Assembly (NCBI GenBank): GCA_001683825.1
Contig: LXTR01000038.1
Location: 365,212-429,211 of the forward strand
DNA length: 64,000 nucleotides
Source of the DNA: Flavobacteriaceae bacterium CP2B
GTDB taxonomy: Bacteria; Bacteroidota; Bacteroidia; Flavobacteriales; Flavobacteriaceae
Direction of reading: 5' to 3'
Shown here: positions 34,377 to 42,779 of the stretch, one piece after another
Layout: each line of letters opens with the position of its first letter
How positions within the stretch are numbered: position 1 is the stretch's first letter
Program-made: the position numbers and the translations under genes
The notes under the pieces: model-generated
Told to the model about the DNA's origin: nothing
The model's input: the letters and a program-made list of their open reading frames with translations, nothing else
The model's database searches: none

Positions 34377-35684
34377 TTAAGACGAAGGATTCGCCGGTGT
34401 ATTCATATTGTTATCCCGTTCTGCGTTGGGATACGGGTAAAAATTACGGTTTCTTTCCGGATTGGCATCGCCAGGCCCCGGACGCCCAAATCGCCGGCTG
34501 TCTTCCAAAGCAAGTCCGGTAAGGTACAATTCTATACGCCTGTTTTTATATACTTCCTCCAAAATAGCCTGTTGGGTAAGTGCCCCGGTATATTCCGGGA
34601 GGTTGGCCCCCAGCCCGAAGGCATCGGTAGCGGCCGTTTTGGTCAGTACCTGGTTGAGGGCGTCTACCGCGTTGCTCAAATCATTGTTCCTCGCATAGGC
34701 TTCGGCCTTGATTAACAGGATCTCACCAGGCAGGTACACAGGGATTTCCTCCAGGTTATCATCAAAAAAACCTAAGACCTGGTAATTGGGACTGGGTGCA
34801 TTGGGATCATCCGCGCTGATGTAAAAGGGGATCCGTTCATCGTTTTGGTCAGGCAACAGGGAAGATGGCAACCCAAAAGTGAAATCCTTGGCCTGGGTGA
34901 CATTTTGCGAGCCAAACCAAAACGCCAGGGGATTGGGAATGGCAGCGTCAAATTCCCAGACCGAAGAAACCGACAGGTCTACGGCATCAGCCGCGGCAAC
35001 AGCCGCATTGTTGTTGCCGGCCATCAGGTTAAAACGGGCCAACAGGGCATAGACCGAGTTTTCAAGGTCAACCGAGTCAAACACCCCTGCAACCACCTCC
35101 GTGGACAGTCCGGCTTCCACATAAGACACCGCCTCTTCAAGGTCGGCTATAGCGCTTTGCAGCACGGCCGCCCTGTCTACGAACGGCGCATCGTCTTCAA
35201 TTGCGAGGGGCAGTCGTTCAAAATACTGGATCAGGGTACCGTGTACCAGGGCCCTGTAAAAAAGGGCATAGGCCTTCAGGGAATTGGCGGTGGCAGGATC
35301 ATCGGCCGCATTATCGGCCGCATCCAGTATGGTGGTCGCCTCCTTACGGCTCAGCATCCCATTGGTCCAGATAGCATTGAGTATATCGTTATTGCCATTA
35401 ATATTGTCACCCCCCAGCAAAATCTCATTTTCAGCCAGGTTTCCGGGATTCAAAAGCCGCAGTTCGCCCGTATTCAACCCGGAAAGGTGGGTTCTGTTGT
35501 AAATGATGCCGCTGCGCTCCGTACTCCAGCGTTTTTGGATACCATTGACCAGTCGGATCAGGTTATCGGTGCTGTTGACCACGTCCGGTTCCAGCGTGGA
35601 ATTGGGGTCCAGGTGTACGGTATCGCATGACTGGAAACTTCCTATAATCGCACAGAGGACGATAAATTTTGATATATTTTTCAT
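34377..35684 (-). CDS. SusD/RagB-type outer-membrane nutrient-binding lipoprotein
   Basis: A 435-residue surface lipoprotein partnering the SusC porin. Lipoprotein signal: MKNISKFIVLCAIIGSFQSC with Cys20 as the lipidation site. The TPR-like SusD core is visible in AYALFYRALVHGTLIQYFER and SLENSVYALLARF-type helices, with the conserved C-terminal segments VYLPGEILLIKAEAYARNND, EEVYKNRRIELYLTGLALED and SRRFGRPG. It is shorter than many SusD proteins (~500) but complete. By operon context it should capture peptidoglycan fragments or MurNAc-containing saccharides. It lies 11 bases downstream of susC. Confidence 0.95.
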   Translation of the reverse strand: MKNISKFIVLCAIIGSFQSCDTVHLDPNSTLEPDVVNSTDNLIRLVNGIQKRWSTERSGIIYNRTHLSGLNTGELRLLNPGNLAENEILLGGDNINGNNDILNAIWTNGMLSRKEATTILDAADNAADDPATANSLKAYALFYRALVHGTLIQYFERLPLAIEDDAPFVDRAAVLQSAIADLEEAVSYVEAGLSTEVVAGVFDSVDLENSVYALLARFNLMAGNNNAAVAAADAVDLSVSSVWEFDAAIPNPLAFWFGSQNVTQAKDFTFGLPSSLLPDQNDERIPFYISADDPNAPSPNYQVLGFFDDNLEEIPVYLPGEILLIKAEAYARNNDLSNAVDALNQVLTKTAATDAFGLGANLPEYTGALTQQAILEEVYKNRRIELYLTGLALEDSRRFGRPGPGDANPERNRNFYPYPNAERDNNMNTPANPSS

Positions 35685-35695
35685 GTCTAAGTATT

Positions 35696-38600
35696 TTAAA
35701 AGTTAGCGCTTAACGACAGGGCTACAGAGGCCGGGATAGGCACATTCCCAAAATTCACCGCCCGCAGGAGGTTGGATTGTCCCCCGGCATTGGTCTCAGG
35801 GTCATAGCTAAAGAAATCGTCAAATGATATCAGGTTTCTCCCGATCAACGATACCCGGACATTTTGCAAGGCATCGTTGAATAAGGTCGGAAATTGATAC
35901 GACAGGGATACTTCGCGCAATTTTACAAAGGAGCCATCCTCCATTCGGAATTCCTCTATAGGGTAGATGCCGGCAATATAACCCCTGGGCAACGCACCAG
36001 TAAGTTCCTGTTCGGCAAGCCTTCCCAGGCCTACCCCCTGCCGGGTACGTTTATCGGCATCAAAGACGTCAAAGCCCTGTACTGCCTCCCAAAGCATGGA
36101 GAAAGAGAAATTCTTGTAATCCAGATCGGTGCCAAACCCGAGGATATAGTCGGGATTGGGATCCCCAATCACCTTCCGCAGCAGGTCGCCCGTGGGTTGG
36201 CCATTGGCATCGCGTTGCGGGGTACCCGTGGTAATGTCGCCCCTTTCAGGCTGGGGCACGCCTTCGGGCGTACCATCGGTAGATGGCCCCGTCAGGATCA
36301 GTTCCCCATTGGTATCCCTGGCAAAATAGGTGCCGTAGAATACCCCCAAAGGCTTGCCTTCCTGGACCACCGGCGGGGCCCCGGCCACGTTGGCAATTGT
36401 AATATCGCCGCCAATAGTGCTCAGCACCTTGTTTTTGTTGCTGCTGAAATTAAAATTCAGATCCCATTTCAGGTCCTGGGTTTTGACCGGGGTAAAGCGC
36501 GCATAGAACTCAATACCGTTGTTTCGCATGGTCCCAACATTCTCGGTCCGTGAAGAGCCTCCGATAGAGGGCGCCAATACGCGGCTTACGATCAGGTCTT
36601 CAATATTTTGCCGGTAATAGGTAAACAGCAGGGAAGCGCGGTTATCCAGGAAACTCAGATCCGTTCCGATCTCAAATTCCTTGGTACGCTCGGGTTCCAG
36701 GTTTTCATTACCCAGGCGGTTATTTTGTTGCAGGGTACCATCTCCCAGGAAATCCCGTGAACTATAGCTGCCAAAACGTTCAAACGGAGCAATGGCCGTG
36801 AGGTTTCCGGCCTCGCCATAAGAAGCCCTGAGACGAACGGAATTCAAAAAATTCCCGCTGCCCCAGAACGGTTCGTTCGAAAGCACGTAAGAGCCGGAAA
36901 TTTTTGGGTAGAAGTTAGATCGTTTGTCCACGTCAAAGTTTGTGGCCCCATCGATCCGGCCGGCCAGGGTGAGGAATAGCTTGTCATCGTAGGATAAGGT
37001 CTCCTGCAAAAAGAAACCAAAGATATCAAGCTTGGAATCTATAGGGGGGGTCTCCAGCGCAATGGTGGGGTTGTTGGATGCGTCTAGCCCCCTGCCCTGT
37101 TCGCCATCGAACTCCAGTTCGCTCGACTGAAAACTGTAGCCTGCGGTGGTTCGGGAATTGAGCTTGTCGGATATATCGATGTCGTATGCGACATTGATGT
37201 CGTAATTCCAGTTAAAAATCCTGGCTTCCGCATCCCCCAGGTAGCCATCGTTAAAATAGGCGGGATTCACATTCGCATACGGATACACCGGGATTAAAAT
37301 GTGCCCTTTTTGGTTATAGGTGTCAACCCCGATGATTTGATCGATGGAAAGGTGGTCCAGGGGCCGTAGCTTTAGGTGAAGGTTGGGGATAAAATGGTTT
37401 ACCTGCTGGGTAATGTCGAAGGTTTCGATAATAGACAGGGGGTTGACCCGGGTCTGTTCTACCGCCAGCAAGTTCCCATCGGAATCCCTCTGTGTGATAT
37501 CAAAGACGTTATTAGTGATGTTGAGCGCGTTAATGGGGCTCCAGAATACATTTCCATCAGGTTTCTCGTCAGATTTGCTATTCGCGAAATACAAACCCAC
37601 GTCATAGGATATCCAGTCGGCAGGCGTGTGGCTGAAGTTCAGTCGGGCAGAGAAACGGTTGTACTTGGTATTGCGAACAATCCCTTCGTTGGTCAGGTAC
37701 CCTACCGAAGCGGCGTAGTTCATGGTTTCATTTCCATCGCGCATGGAAAAGTAGTTATCGGTCCCAATCCCGGTCTGGAAGATCTGGTCCTGGTAGTCGT
37801 AGCGCCTGGTGGTGAACTTATCGGAAGACAGGTACCGGAAAGGCGTCAGCGCATTGTTGTCGTTCGGGTTGAAGCCAAAGATAGGCCATAACCTGCCAGA
37901 TAGCGGGCTGTTTGGTATAGTTTCAAATTCCTCACCCCGCAAGTTCAGGTCGAGCTTTTTACGGATGGTGTTGACCTTCAGGGTAGATTTATAATAGAGT
38001 TCGGGTCCGTCTTCGAGGTTGGTCCCTTTCCTGGTACTGATAATTACAACCCCGTTGGAGGCCCGGGATCCATAGATCGCGGCGGCAGCGGCCCCATTCA
38101 GGATGTTGATGCTCTCTATATCGTTGGGGTTAATATCTACCATACGGTTCTGCCCGGGTGCGGCATCGCCGGACGGTACATTCAAATTGGTCACATTGGT
38201 CGTCAGGTTGCTGGTAATGACACCATCTACCACATACAGGGGTTCCGAAGACCCCTGGATGGTGCTTGGGCCCCTGAGGCGTATGGAGAAGCCCCCCGCC
38301 GGGTCACCCGAATTCTGTGTGATCTGGGCGCCGGGCACCTTTCCTTGCAGGGACGAGGTTACATCGGCAGGTGCGGCCTTTACCAGGGCCACGGATTTTA
38401 CAGTGGTTATGGCATTCCCCAGTTTCTTTCGTTCCTGGGTGATCGACGAACCAACGACCACTACCTCATCCAGGGCGTTGGAATCTTCGGCAAGCACTAC
38501 CTCCAGGGTCTGATCGCCTCCCTGGAGCGTAATCTCACGGGTCTTGTACCCAAGGTAACTTACAGTCAGGACCTTTCCCGCCGCATTGTTGACGCGGAGG

Positions 38601-38785
38601 CTGAAATTTCCGTCAAAATCAGAAACACCCCCGGTGGAGGTTCCTTTTAATACAATACTGGCCCCCGGTAAGGGAATGCCATCCTCTGCCGTTACCGTCC
38701 CTGTGATGGCCACTTCCTGTCCTAGGATGCCCTGGACAAAAAACAGCAGGAATAGCGCCTGCAGTACTAAATACGATTTTTTCAT
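35696..38785 (-). CDS. SusC/RagA-type TonB-dependent outer-membrane transporter
   Basis: A 1029-residue porin with a signal peptide (VLQALFLLFFVQGILG-Q), a CarboxypepD_reg-like N-terminal domain (ITGTVTAEDGIPLPGASIVL ... GGVSDFDGNFSLRV), the TonB-box region LDEVVVVGSSITQERKKLG, the plug (GKVPGAQITQNSGDPAGGFS ... NILNGAAAAAIYGSRASNGV) and a long beta-barrel ending in Phe (SVALSLSANF). It is intact. It heads the operon susC-susD-namZ-symporter-murQ and is the probable import channel for peptidoglycan-derived saccharides. The promoter region upstream carries two palindromic operators shared with the divergent DeoR-type gene. Confidence 0.96.
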   Translation of the reverse strand: MKKSYLVLQALFLLFFVQGILGQEVAITGTVTAEDGIPLPGASIVLKGTSTGGVSDFDGNFSLRVNNAAGKVLTVSYLGYKTREITLQGGDQTLEVVLAEDSNALDEVVVVGSSITQERKKLGNAITTVKSVALVKAAPADVTSSLQGKVPGAQITQNSGDPAGGFSIRLRGPSTIQGSSEPLYVVDGVITSNLTTNVTNLNVPSGDAAPGQNRMVDINPNDIESINILNGAAAAAIYGSRASNGVVIISTRKGTNLEDGPELYYKSTLKVNTIRKKLDLNLRGEEFETIPNSPLSGRLWPIFGFNPNDNNALTPFRYLSSDKFTTRRYDYQDQIFQTGIGTDNYFSMRDGNETMNYAASVGYLTNEGIVRNTKYNRFSARLNFSHTPADWISYDVGLYFANSKSDEKPDGNVFWSPINALNITNNVFDITQRDSDGNLLAVEQTRVNPLSIIETFDITQQVNHFIPNLHLKLRPLDHLSIDQIIGVDTYNQKGHILIPVYPYANVNPAYFNDGYLGDAEARIFNWNYDINVAYDIDISDKLNSRTTAGYSFQSSELEFDGEQGRGLDASNNPTIALETPPIDSKLDIFGFFLQETLSYDDKLFLTLAGRIDGATNFDVDKRSNFYPKISGSYVLSNEPFWGSGNFLNSVRLRASYGEAGNLTAIAPFERFGSYSSRDFLGDGTLQQNNRLGNENLEPERTKEFEIGTDLSFLDNRASLLFTYYRQNIEDLIVSRVLAPSIGGSSRTENVGTMRNNGIEFYARFTPVKTQDLKWDLNFNFSSNKNKVLSTIGGDITIANVAGAPPVVQEGKPLGVFYGTYFARDTNGELILTGPSTDGTPEGVPQPERGDITTGTPQRDANGQPTGDLLRKVIGDPNPDYILGFGTDLDYKNFSFSMLWEAVQGFDVFDADKRTRQGVGLGRLAEQELTGALPRGYIAGIYPIEEFRMEDGSFVKLREVSLSYQFPTLFNDALQNVRVSLIGRNLISFDDFFSYDPETNAGGQSNLLRAVNFGNVPIPASVALSLSANF

Positions 38786-38813
38786 AATCTTTGTGTTTAA
38801 TGAGATACCTCCA

Positions 38814-38821
38814 CAAACATA
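38814..38821 (-). promoter_or_regulatory. Probable -7 element of the susC promoter (TAnnTTTG)
   Basis: On the minus strand the bases read TATGTTTG, a full match to the Bacteroidota -7 consensus TAnnTTTG, about 30 bases before the susC ATG. The position expected for the -33 element falls inside the palindrome 38839-38857, so a bound regulator would block it. Confidence 0.55.
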
Positions 38822-38838
38822 TACTATTGAAAATTAGA

Positions 38839-38857
38839 TTGCAATATTTTATTGCAA
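38839..38857. promoter_or_regulatory. Palindromic operator 1 of the MurNAc locus
   Basis: TTGCAATA-TTT-TATTGCAA, perfect 8-bp arms. It overlaps the predicted susC -33 region. The best candidate binder is the DeoR-type protein encoded next door. Confidence 0.7.
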
Positions 38858-38911
38858 CAATTATTGTTAAATATTATATTTTGCATTTTATACTGGCATA
38901 ATTAATAAGTT

Positions 38912-38930
38912 TTGCAATATTATATTGCAT
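38912..38930. promoter_or_regulatory. Palindromic operator 2 of the MurNAc locus
   Basis: TTGCAATA-TTA-TATTGCAT, the same motif with one arm-end mismatch, centred 73 bases (close to seven helical turns) from operator 1 and about 65 bases before the regulator start. The phasing would let two bound dimers face each other and loop the DNA. A further half-site-like TATTTTGCAT lies between them (around 38876-38886). Confidence 0.68.
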
Positions 38931-38985
38931 TTTTTAACTATTTGCCGTACCTTACTACAAGCAAGAGATCATAACCTGAACGACA

Positions 38986-39741
38986 TTGGATAAAACACAG
39001 CGACAACAAATCATCCTGAATGAGGTACGCATTCACAACCGGGTACTTTTGGCCGATTTGGCAGAAATCCTGCAGGTATCTACCGATACGGTCCGCAGGG
39101 ACATACAGGAACTGGATGGGGAGCATCTATTAAAGAAGGTACACGGGGGGGCGGTTTCCAACGGCTTCAACGTGTATGCAGACCGCACTCGCGAGATCTA
39201 TGAACAGGGCAACAAAACCATCATCGCCAAAAAAGCGATTTCCCTGTTGCACAAAGGCGATGTGGTGCTCATCAGCGGCGGGACGACCAACCAGGAGTTC
39301 GTTAGACTACTTCCAAAGAAGATGGACCTTACCTTCTTTACCCCCAGCCTGCCCATGGCCATAGAATTGCTGAACAGTGCGCCCAACAGGTACGAGGTAT
39401 ACCTGATAGGGGGTAAATTATCGAGGAGTTCGCAGCTGGCAACAGGCGGCAGCCCAATTAGCATACTTTCGGAAATTACGGCAGACATCTGTTTTTTGGG
39501 AACGGGCTATCTGGACATCCATAAAGGGATCACCGAGGTGGACTGGGAAATTGCACAGATGAAAAAGGCGATGATCACCGCATCCAAACGCCTGGTATCC
39601 CTTACAATTTCCGAAAAGCTCAATACGGCCAACCGCTATAAAATATGTGATATCCATCGTTTAAACACCCTGGTAACCGAGTTGGACCCCACAGATGAAC
39701 TCCTGGATCCCTACCGGGAACAAAACATTCAAATCCTCTAG
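38986..39741 (+). CDS. DeoR/GlpR-family regulator of the peptidoglycan-sugar operon
   Basis: A 251-residue repressor type. The N-terminal winged HTH (RQQIILNEVRIHNRVLLADL, AEILQVSTDTVRRDIQELDG, then LLKKVHGGAVS) has the DeoR signature, and the C-terminal sugar-phosphate sensing domain includes VVLISGGTTNQEFVRLLPKK and ADICFLGTGYLDIHKGITEV. The TTG at 38986 is the start: an in-frame TGA lies three codons upstream and it gives the family-typical N-terminus. It diverges from susC across a 200-base region with two operators. The likely effector is MurNAc-6-P or GlcNAc-6-P, from context. Confidence 0.92.
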   Translation: MDKTQRQQIILNEVRIHNRVLLADLAEILQVSTDTVRRDIQELDGEHLLKKVHGGAVSNGFNVYADRTREIYEQGNKTIIAKKAISLLHKGDVVLISGGTTNQEFVRLLPKKMDLTFFTPSLPMAIELLNSAPNRYEVYLIGGKLSRSSQLATGGSPISILSEITADICFLGTGYLDIHKGITEVDWEIAQMKKAMITASKRLVSLTISEKLNTANRYKICDIHRLNTLVTELDPTDELLDPYREQNIQIL

Positions 39742-39783
39742 GCCAACCCCGGGACCTGCAGCATTAAACGGCAAGGAGAATGG

Positions 39784-40692
39784 TCATGAACGCCCCGGAA
39801 GCTTAGGCTCACCCACTTCCTTACAAGGGTGCGGTGCCGGATCGCATGAGCCTCCGCAATGCAGGTACCAGATATTCATGCTTTCCAGTTGGCTTCCCAC
39901 ACAGGTGTTGTTGACGAGGGTACCCCCATAATGGAAACCTTGTTTGCTAAAGGTGATATTCAGGCCATAGGAAGTGGCGCGCACACTGGCGTATACGGTC
40001 TTGATCGCTTGCTCCACCGCTGCCTTTTTAATGGTGCCCAATAAGTGGTACGATAGATTCTGGCCTTTGAGGTTGCTGGAAATGGCAAAATCGATGATCT
40101 CGGCATGAGATTCTTCTGGGTTTACAAGCACGATGGCCGCTTCCACCAGGGTATCTCCATGGTATAACCCATAAAACTGAAAATCCTGTCCCAAACACGC
40201 TATCAGGTAATCCGGGTCAAAAACCGGGTAGGGATAGCTGGAAAAAACCTTTTGATGCAAGGCGGCCAGTTCGGGCATTTGAGCCTGTCGCAGCCGACGT
40301 ACTTCATAGCCGTCAAACGGCACTTTCGGGGATGTGTCGGAAGTGGCCAGGGCGATAGTCTTTACCGATTCTATAAACCGTTCTTCCTTTTCCGGTCGTT
40401 GGCACCGGTTTTCCTTGGGGTAACCCGCCACGAAATAACCGTCCGTAGCCCCCCGGTAAAGTCCCGGGATCTCGGCTTCTACCCGGTAGCCATGCTCCAG
40501 GAAGGTGTCCAGGGCCCAACGCGGCACCTTGCTTACGATTTTCCCGTAGTGTTTTTCCCTGGCAAGGTCTTCTACCTTTCCAAAGATGTCTCCCAGATCG
40601 GCCTCGTGCAATTTAGCCAGGTATACCCGGTCACTTAGGCTACCGTGGTGTACCTCGGAATGGCCGACCCGTTCTATGGTATCAAATTTCAT
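39784..40692 (-). CDS. ablB: Probable beta-lysine N-acetyltransferase (AblB-like GNAT)
   Basis: A 302-residue protein with the two-part AblB layout: an N-terminal domain (MKFDTIERVGHSEVHHGSLS, DRVYLAKLHEADL, FLEHGYRVEAEIPGLYRG) and a C-terminal GNAT domain (LAALHQKVFSSYPYPVFDPD, AIVLVNPEESHAEIIDFAIS, and the acetyl-CoA loop SSNLKGQNLSYHLLGTIKKA). It ends with the family-like LESMNIWYL. The family makes the compatible solute N-epsilon-acetyl-beta-lysine from beta-lysine, usually beside lysine 2,3-aminomutase (ablA), which is not in this window. A 23-residue tail with three Cys and one His (HCGGSCDPAPHPC) after NIWYL is unusual. Confidence 0.75.
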   Translation of the reverse strand: MKFDTIERVGHSEVHHGSLSDRVYLAKLHEADLGDIFGKVEDLAREKHYGKIVSKVPRWALDTFLEHGYRVEAEIPGLYRGATDGYFVAGYPKENRCQRPEKEERFIESVKTIALATSDTSPKVPFDGYEVRRLRQAQMPELAALHQKVFSSYPYPVFDPDYLIACLGQDFQFYGLYHGDTLVEAAIVLVNPEESHAEIIDFAISSNLKGQNLSYHLLGTIKKAAVEQAIKTVYASVRATSYGLNITFSKQGFHYGGTLVNNTCVGSQLESMNIWYLHCGGSCDPAPHPCKEVGEPKLPGRS

Positions 40693-40790
40693 TTACGCTA
40701 AAATTTATGTGGTTTGACATACACAGGGGAAGTACCCCCTTGCCGGAAGCACTTCCCGTCATGATCTCCAATAAAAATGTAGTATCCGGC

Positions 40791-41990
40791 CTAAACCCTG
40801 ATATGCCCGTCACCCACTACATAATATTTGTTGGTAACCAGTTCTTTCAGCCCGAGCGGGCCCCTGTGGTGTAACTTATCCGTACTGATGGCCAGTTCGG
40901 CCCCTACCCCCATTTGCCCGCCATCGGTAAAACGCGTGGAGGCGTTGTGGTAAACCGCGGCACTGTCAACCTGCTCCATAAACCGCAAGGCGGTACCCTT
41001 TTCACGGGTCATGATGGCCGCGGAGTGCCCGCCGGAATAAGTGTTGATCTTGGCTATGGCCTCATCTACATCGGACACCGCGCCAATACAACATTTTAAA
41101 GCCAGGAATTCCTCATACCAAACGGCCTCCGACGGGATGGTTTCTGCATCGGAAAGGACCTTCGCTACTTCCCCGTCGACCAGCACGGTCACCTCCTTCT
41201 CCCGTAAAATATCCCGGAGCTGCTTCAGCTTGTCTTCGTATCCGGGGAGCTTTTTGCTTACCAGTATCTTATCCAAGGCGTTGCAGGCCGAAATCTTGTC
41301 GGTCTTGGCATTCAGGATGACACTGATACTCTGGTCCCAGTCAGCCTCCTCGTCCACATAGAGGAAATTGTTCCCCCGCCCACTGACCAAAACGGCACAG
41401 GTGGCGTGTTCCTTTACAAAGGCAATAAGGCGTTCGCCCCCCCTGGGCACGATCAGGTCCAGTTTTTCGGGAGGGTTCTTAAGGAATTCCTGCGTGGCGT
41501 TACGGTCCAGGGTAAGCAATTGGATCCAGGAAGCGGGCAATTGATTTTCCTCCAGGGCTTTATGCCAGAATCCTGCCAGCACCTCATTGCTGTGAATGGC
41601 CTCCTTCCCCCCTTTCAGGAGGATTTTGTTGTTGGCTTTAAAAGCCAGTACCGCGGCTTCGATGGTTACATCGGGCCGTGATTCGTAAATAATCATGATG
41701 GTGCCGAAAGGGGCGGTCTTATTGGTCACTTCCAGCCCCTCCCCTACGGTTTTGGAACTGATCACTTTATGTACGGGATCTTCCTGTTCCAGTACTTCCC
41801 GTACAGAACGGATCATCCCGTCTATCTTATGCCCATCCACGATCAGCCTGTCGTACATGGCACGGTCTTCCTTGTTGAAGGCCTGCAAATCCTTGCGGTT
41901 GGCTTCCAGCAAAACTTCGCGCCTGTCATCCAGGATGCGGATCATAGACCGCAGCACGTTATTCTTTGTTTCTGTCGTTAAGAGTTTCAT
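40791..41990 (-). CDS. proA: Glutamate-5-semialdehyde dehydrogenase (gamma-glutamyl phosphate reductase)
   Basis: A 399-residue aldehyde-dehydrogenase-fold enzyme reducing gamma-glutamyl phosphate with NADPH. Seen: NKTAPFGTIMIIYESRPDVT, AFKANNKILLKGGKEAIHSN, LIVPRGGERLIAFVKEHATC, the catalytic Cys236 in KTDKISACNALDKIL, and the C-terminal ASTRFTDGGQMGVGAELAIS followed by HHRGPLGLKELVTNKY. Complete length. It is the last gene of the leftward operon proC-proB-proA; 15 bases separate it from proB. Confidence 0.96.
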   Translation of the reverse strand: MKLLTTETKNNVLRSMIRILDDRREVLLEANRKDLQAFNKEDRAMYDRLIVDGHKIDGMIRSVREVLEQEDPVHKVISSKTVGEGLEVTNKTAPFGTIMIIYESRPDVTIEAAVLAFKANNKILLKGGKEAIHSNEVLAGFWHKALEENQLPASWIQLLTLDRNATQEFLKNPPEKLDLIVPRGGERLIAFVKEHATCAVLVSGRGNNFLYVDEEADWDQSISVILNAKTDKISACNALDKILVSKKLPGYEDKLKQLRDILREKEVTVLVDGEVAKVLSDAETIPSEAVWYEEFLALKCCIGAVSDVDEAIAKINTYSGGHSAAIMTREKGTALRFMEQVDSAAVYHNASTRFTDGGQMGVGAELAISTDKLHHRGPLGLKELVTNKYYVVGDGHIRV

Positions 41991-42005
41991 AGTTTTTTTA
42001 ATCTG

Positions 42006-42779
42006 TTATATGGTGATTTTTGTCCCCACGTTTTTGCCGTCTACAATATCCAAAATGGTGCGCGGGTTTTTCCCGTTGGCGATATAGGTAGGGATGTTCT
42101 TTGACGCGGCCCGTTGGGCAAAATCGAGTTTGGACCCCATCCCCCCACGGCCTTCGGCCTCACCTTTCCCGTTTTCTTTAATGTAGCGGTCTACATTTTC
42201 ATCTACCGTTACGGTTTCTATCAGGCGGGTATCTTCATCGTCGGGATGTCCCGTATACAAGCCATCGGTATCGGTTAGCAGGATCAGTTTATCTACATTC
42301 AGCAATTCGGCTACCAGGCTGGCCAGTTCATCGTTGTCTGAGAACATGGACATGGTTACTGAAACCGCGTCGTCTTCATTCGCTATGGGGATCACTCCCT
42401 CAGAGAGCAGCCCCTCGTAACAATTGATCATGTTCTCCCGGTGGATGCCTGGGTTAAAATCCCTTTTGGTGGGCAGTACCTGGGCACACTTCATCCCGAA
42501 GTCGTGGAAGATATTGTAATACAGCCGCATCATCCGCGGTTGCCCGATGGCCGAGTACACCTGGCGCCGCTGGGTTTTATTCTTGATTTTTGATTTCCCA
42601 AGCACTTCCCTTCCCGCGATTACGGATCCGGAAGACACCAGGATGGTGATGATATCACGCTCATACAGGGCCGCGATCTGAGATACCAGGCTGCGCAATA
42701 CAGGCCGTACAATACGGTTGTCCCGGTTGGTCATCACATTGGTCCCTACCTTTACTACTATTTTCTGTTTGTACATCAT
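42006..42779 (-). CDS. proB: Glutamate 5-kinase (short form, no PUA domain)
   Basis: A 257-residue amino-acid kinase phosphorylating glutamate for proline synthesis. Seen: IVVKVGTNVMTNRDNRIVR with the Lys/Gly phosphate site, ILVSSGSVIAGREVLG, IPIANEDDAVSVTMSMFSDN with the DNDELASLVAELL signature, LILLTDTDGLYTGHP and RGGMGSKLDFAQRAA. The C-terminal PUA domain found in E. coli ProB is absent; shorter kinases occur in many bacteria. Its start overlaps proC by 4 bases. Confidence 0.94.
   Translation of the reverse strand: MMYKQKIVVKVGTNVMTNRDNRIVRPVLRSLVSQIAALYERDIITILVSSGSVIAGREVLGKSKIKNKTQRRQVYSAIGQPRMMRLYYNIFHDFGMKCAQVLPTKRDFNPGIHRENMINCYEGLLSEGVIPIANEDDAVSVTMSMFSDNDELASLVAELLNVDKLILLTDTDGLYTGHPDDEDTRLIETVTVDENVDRYIKENGKGEAEGRGGMGSKLDFAQRAASKNIPTYIANGKNPRTILDIVDGKNVGTKITI

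Noticed and set aside
3614..38930. Shared CAATA-N3-TATTG core between the element's array and the DeoR-type operators
   Set aside because: The shared core is ten AT-rich bases; the array also uses CAACA/TGTTG and lacks the outer TTG/CAA flanks. Chance similarity is likely, though a genome-wide scan would settle it.
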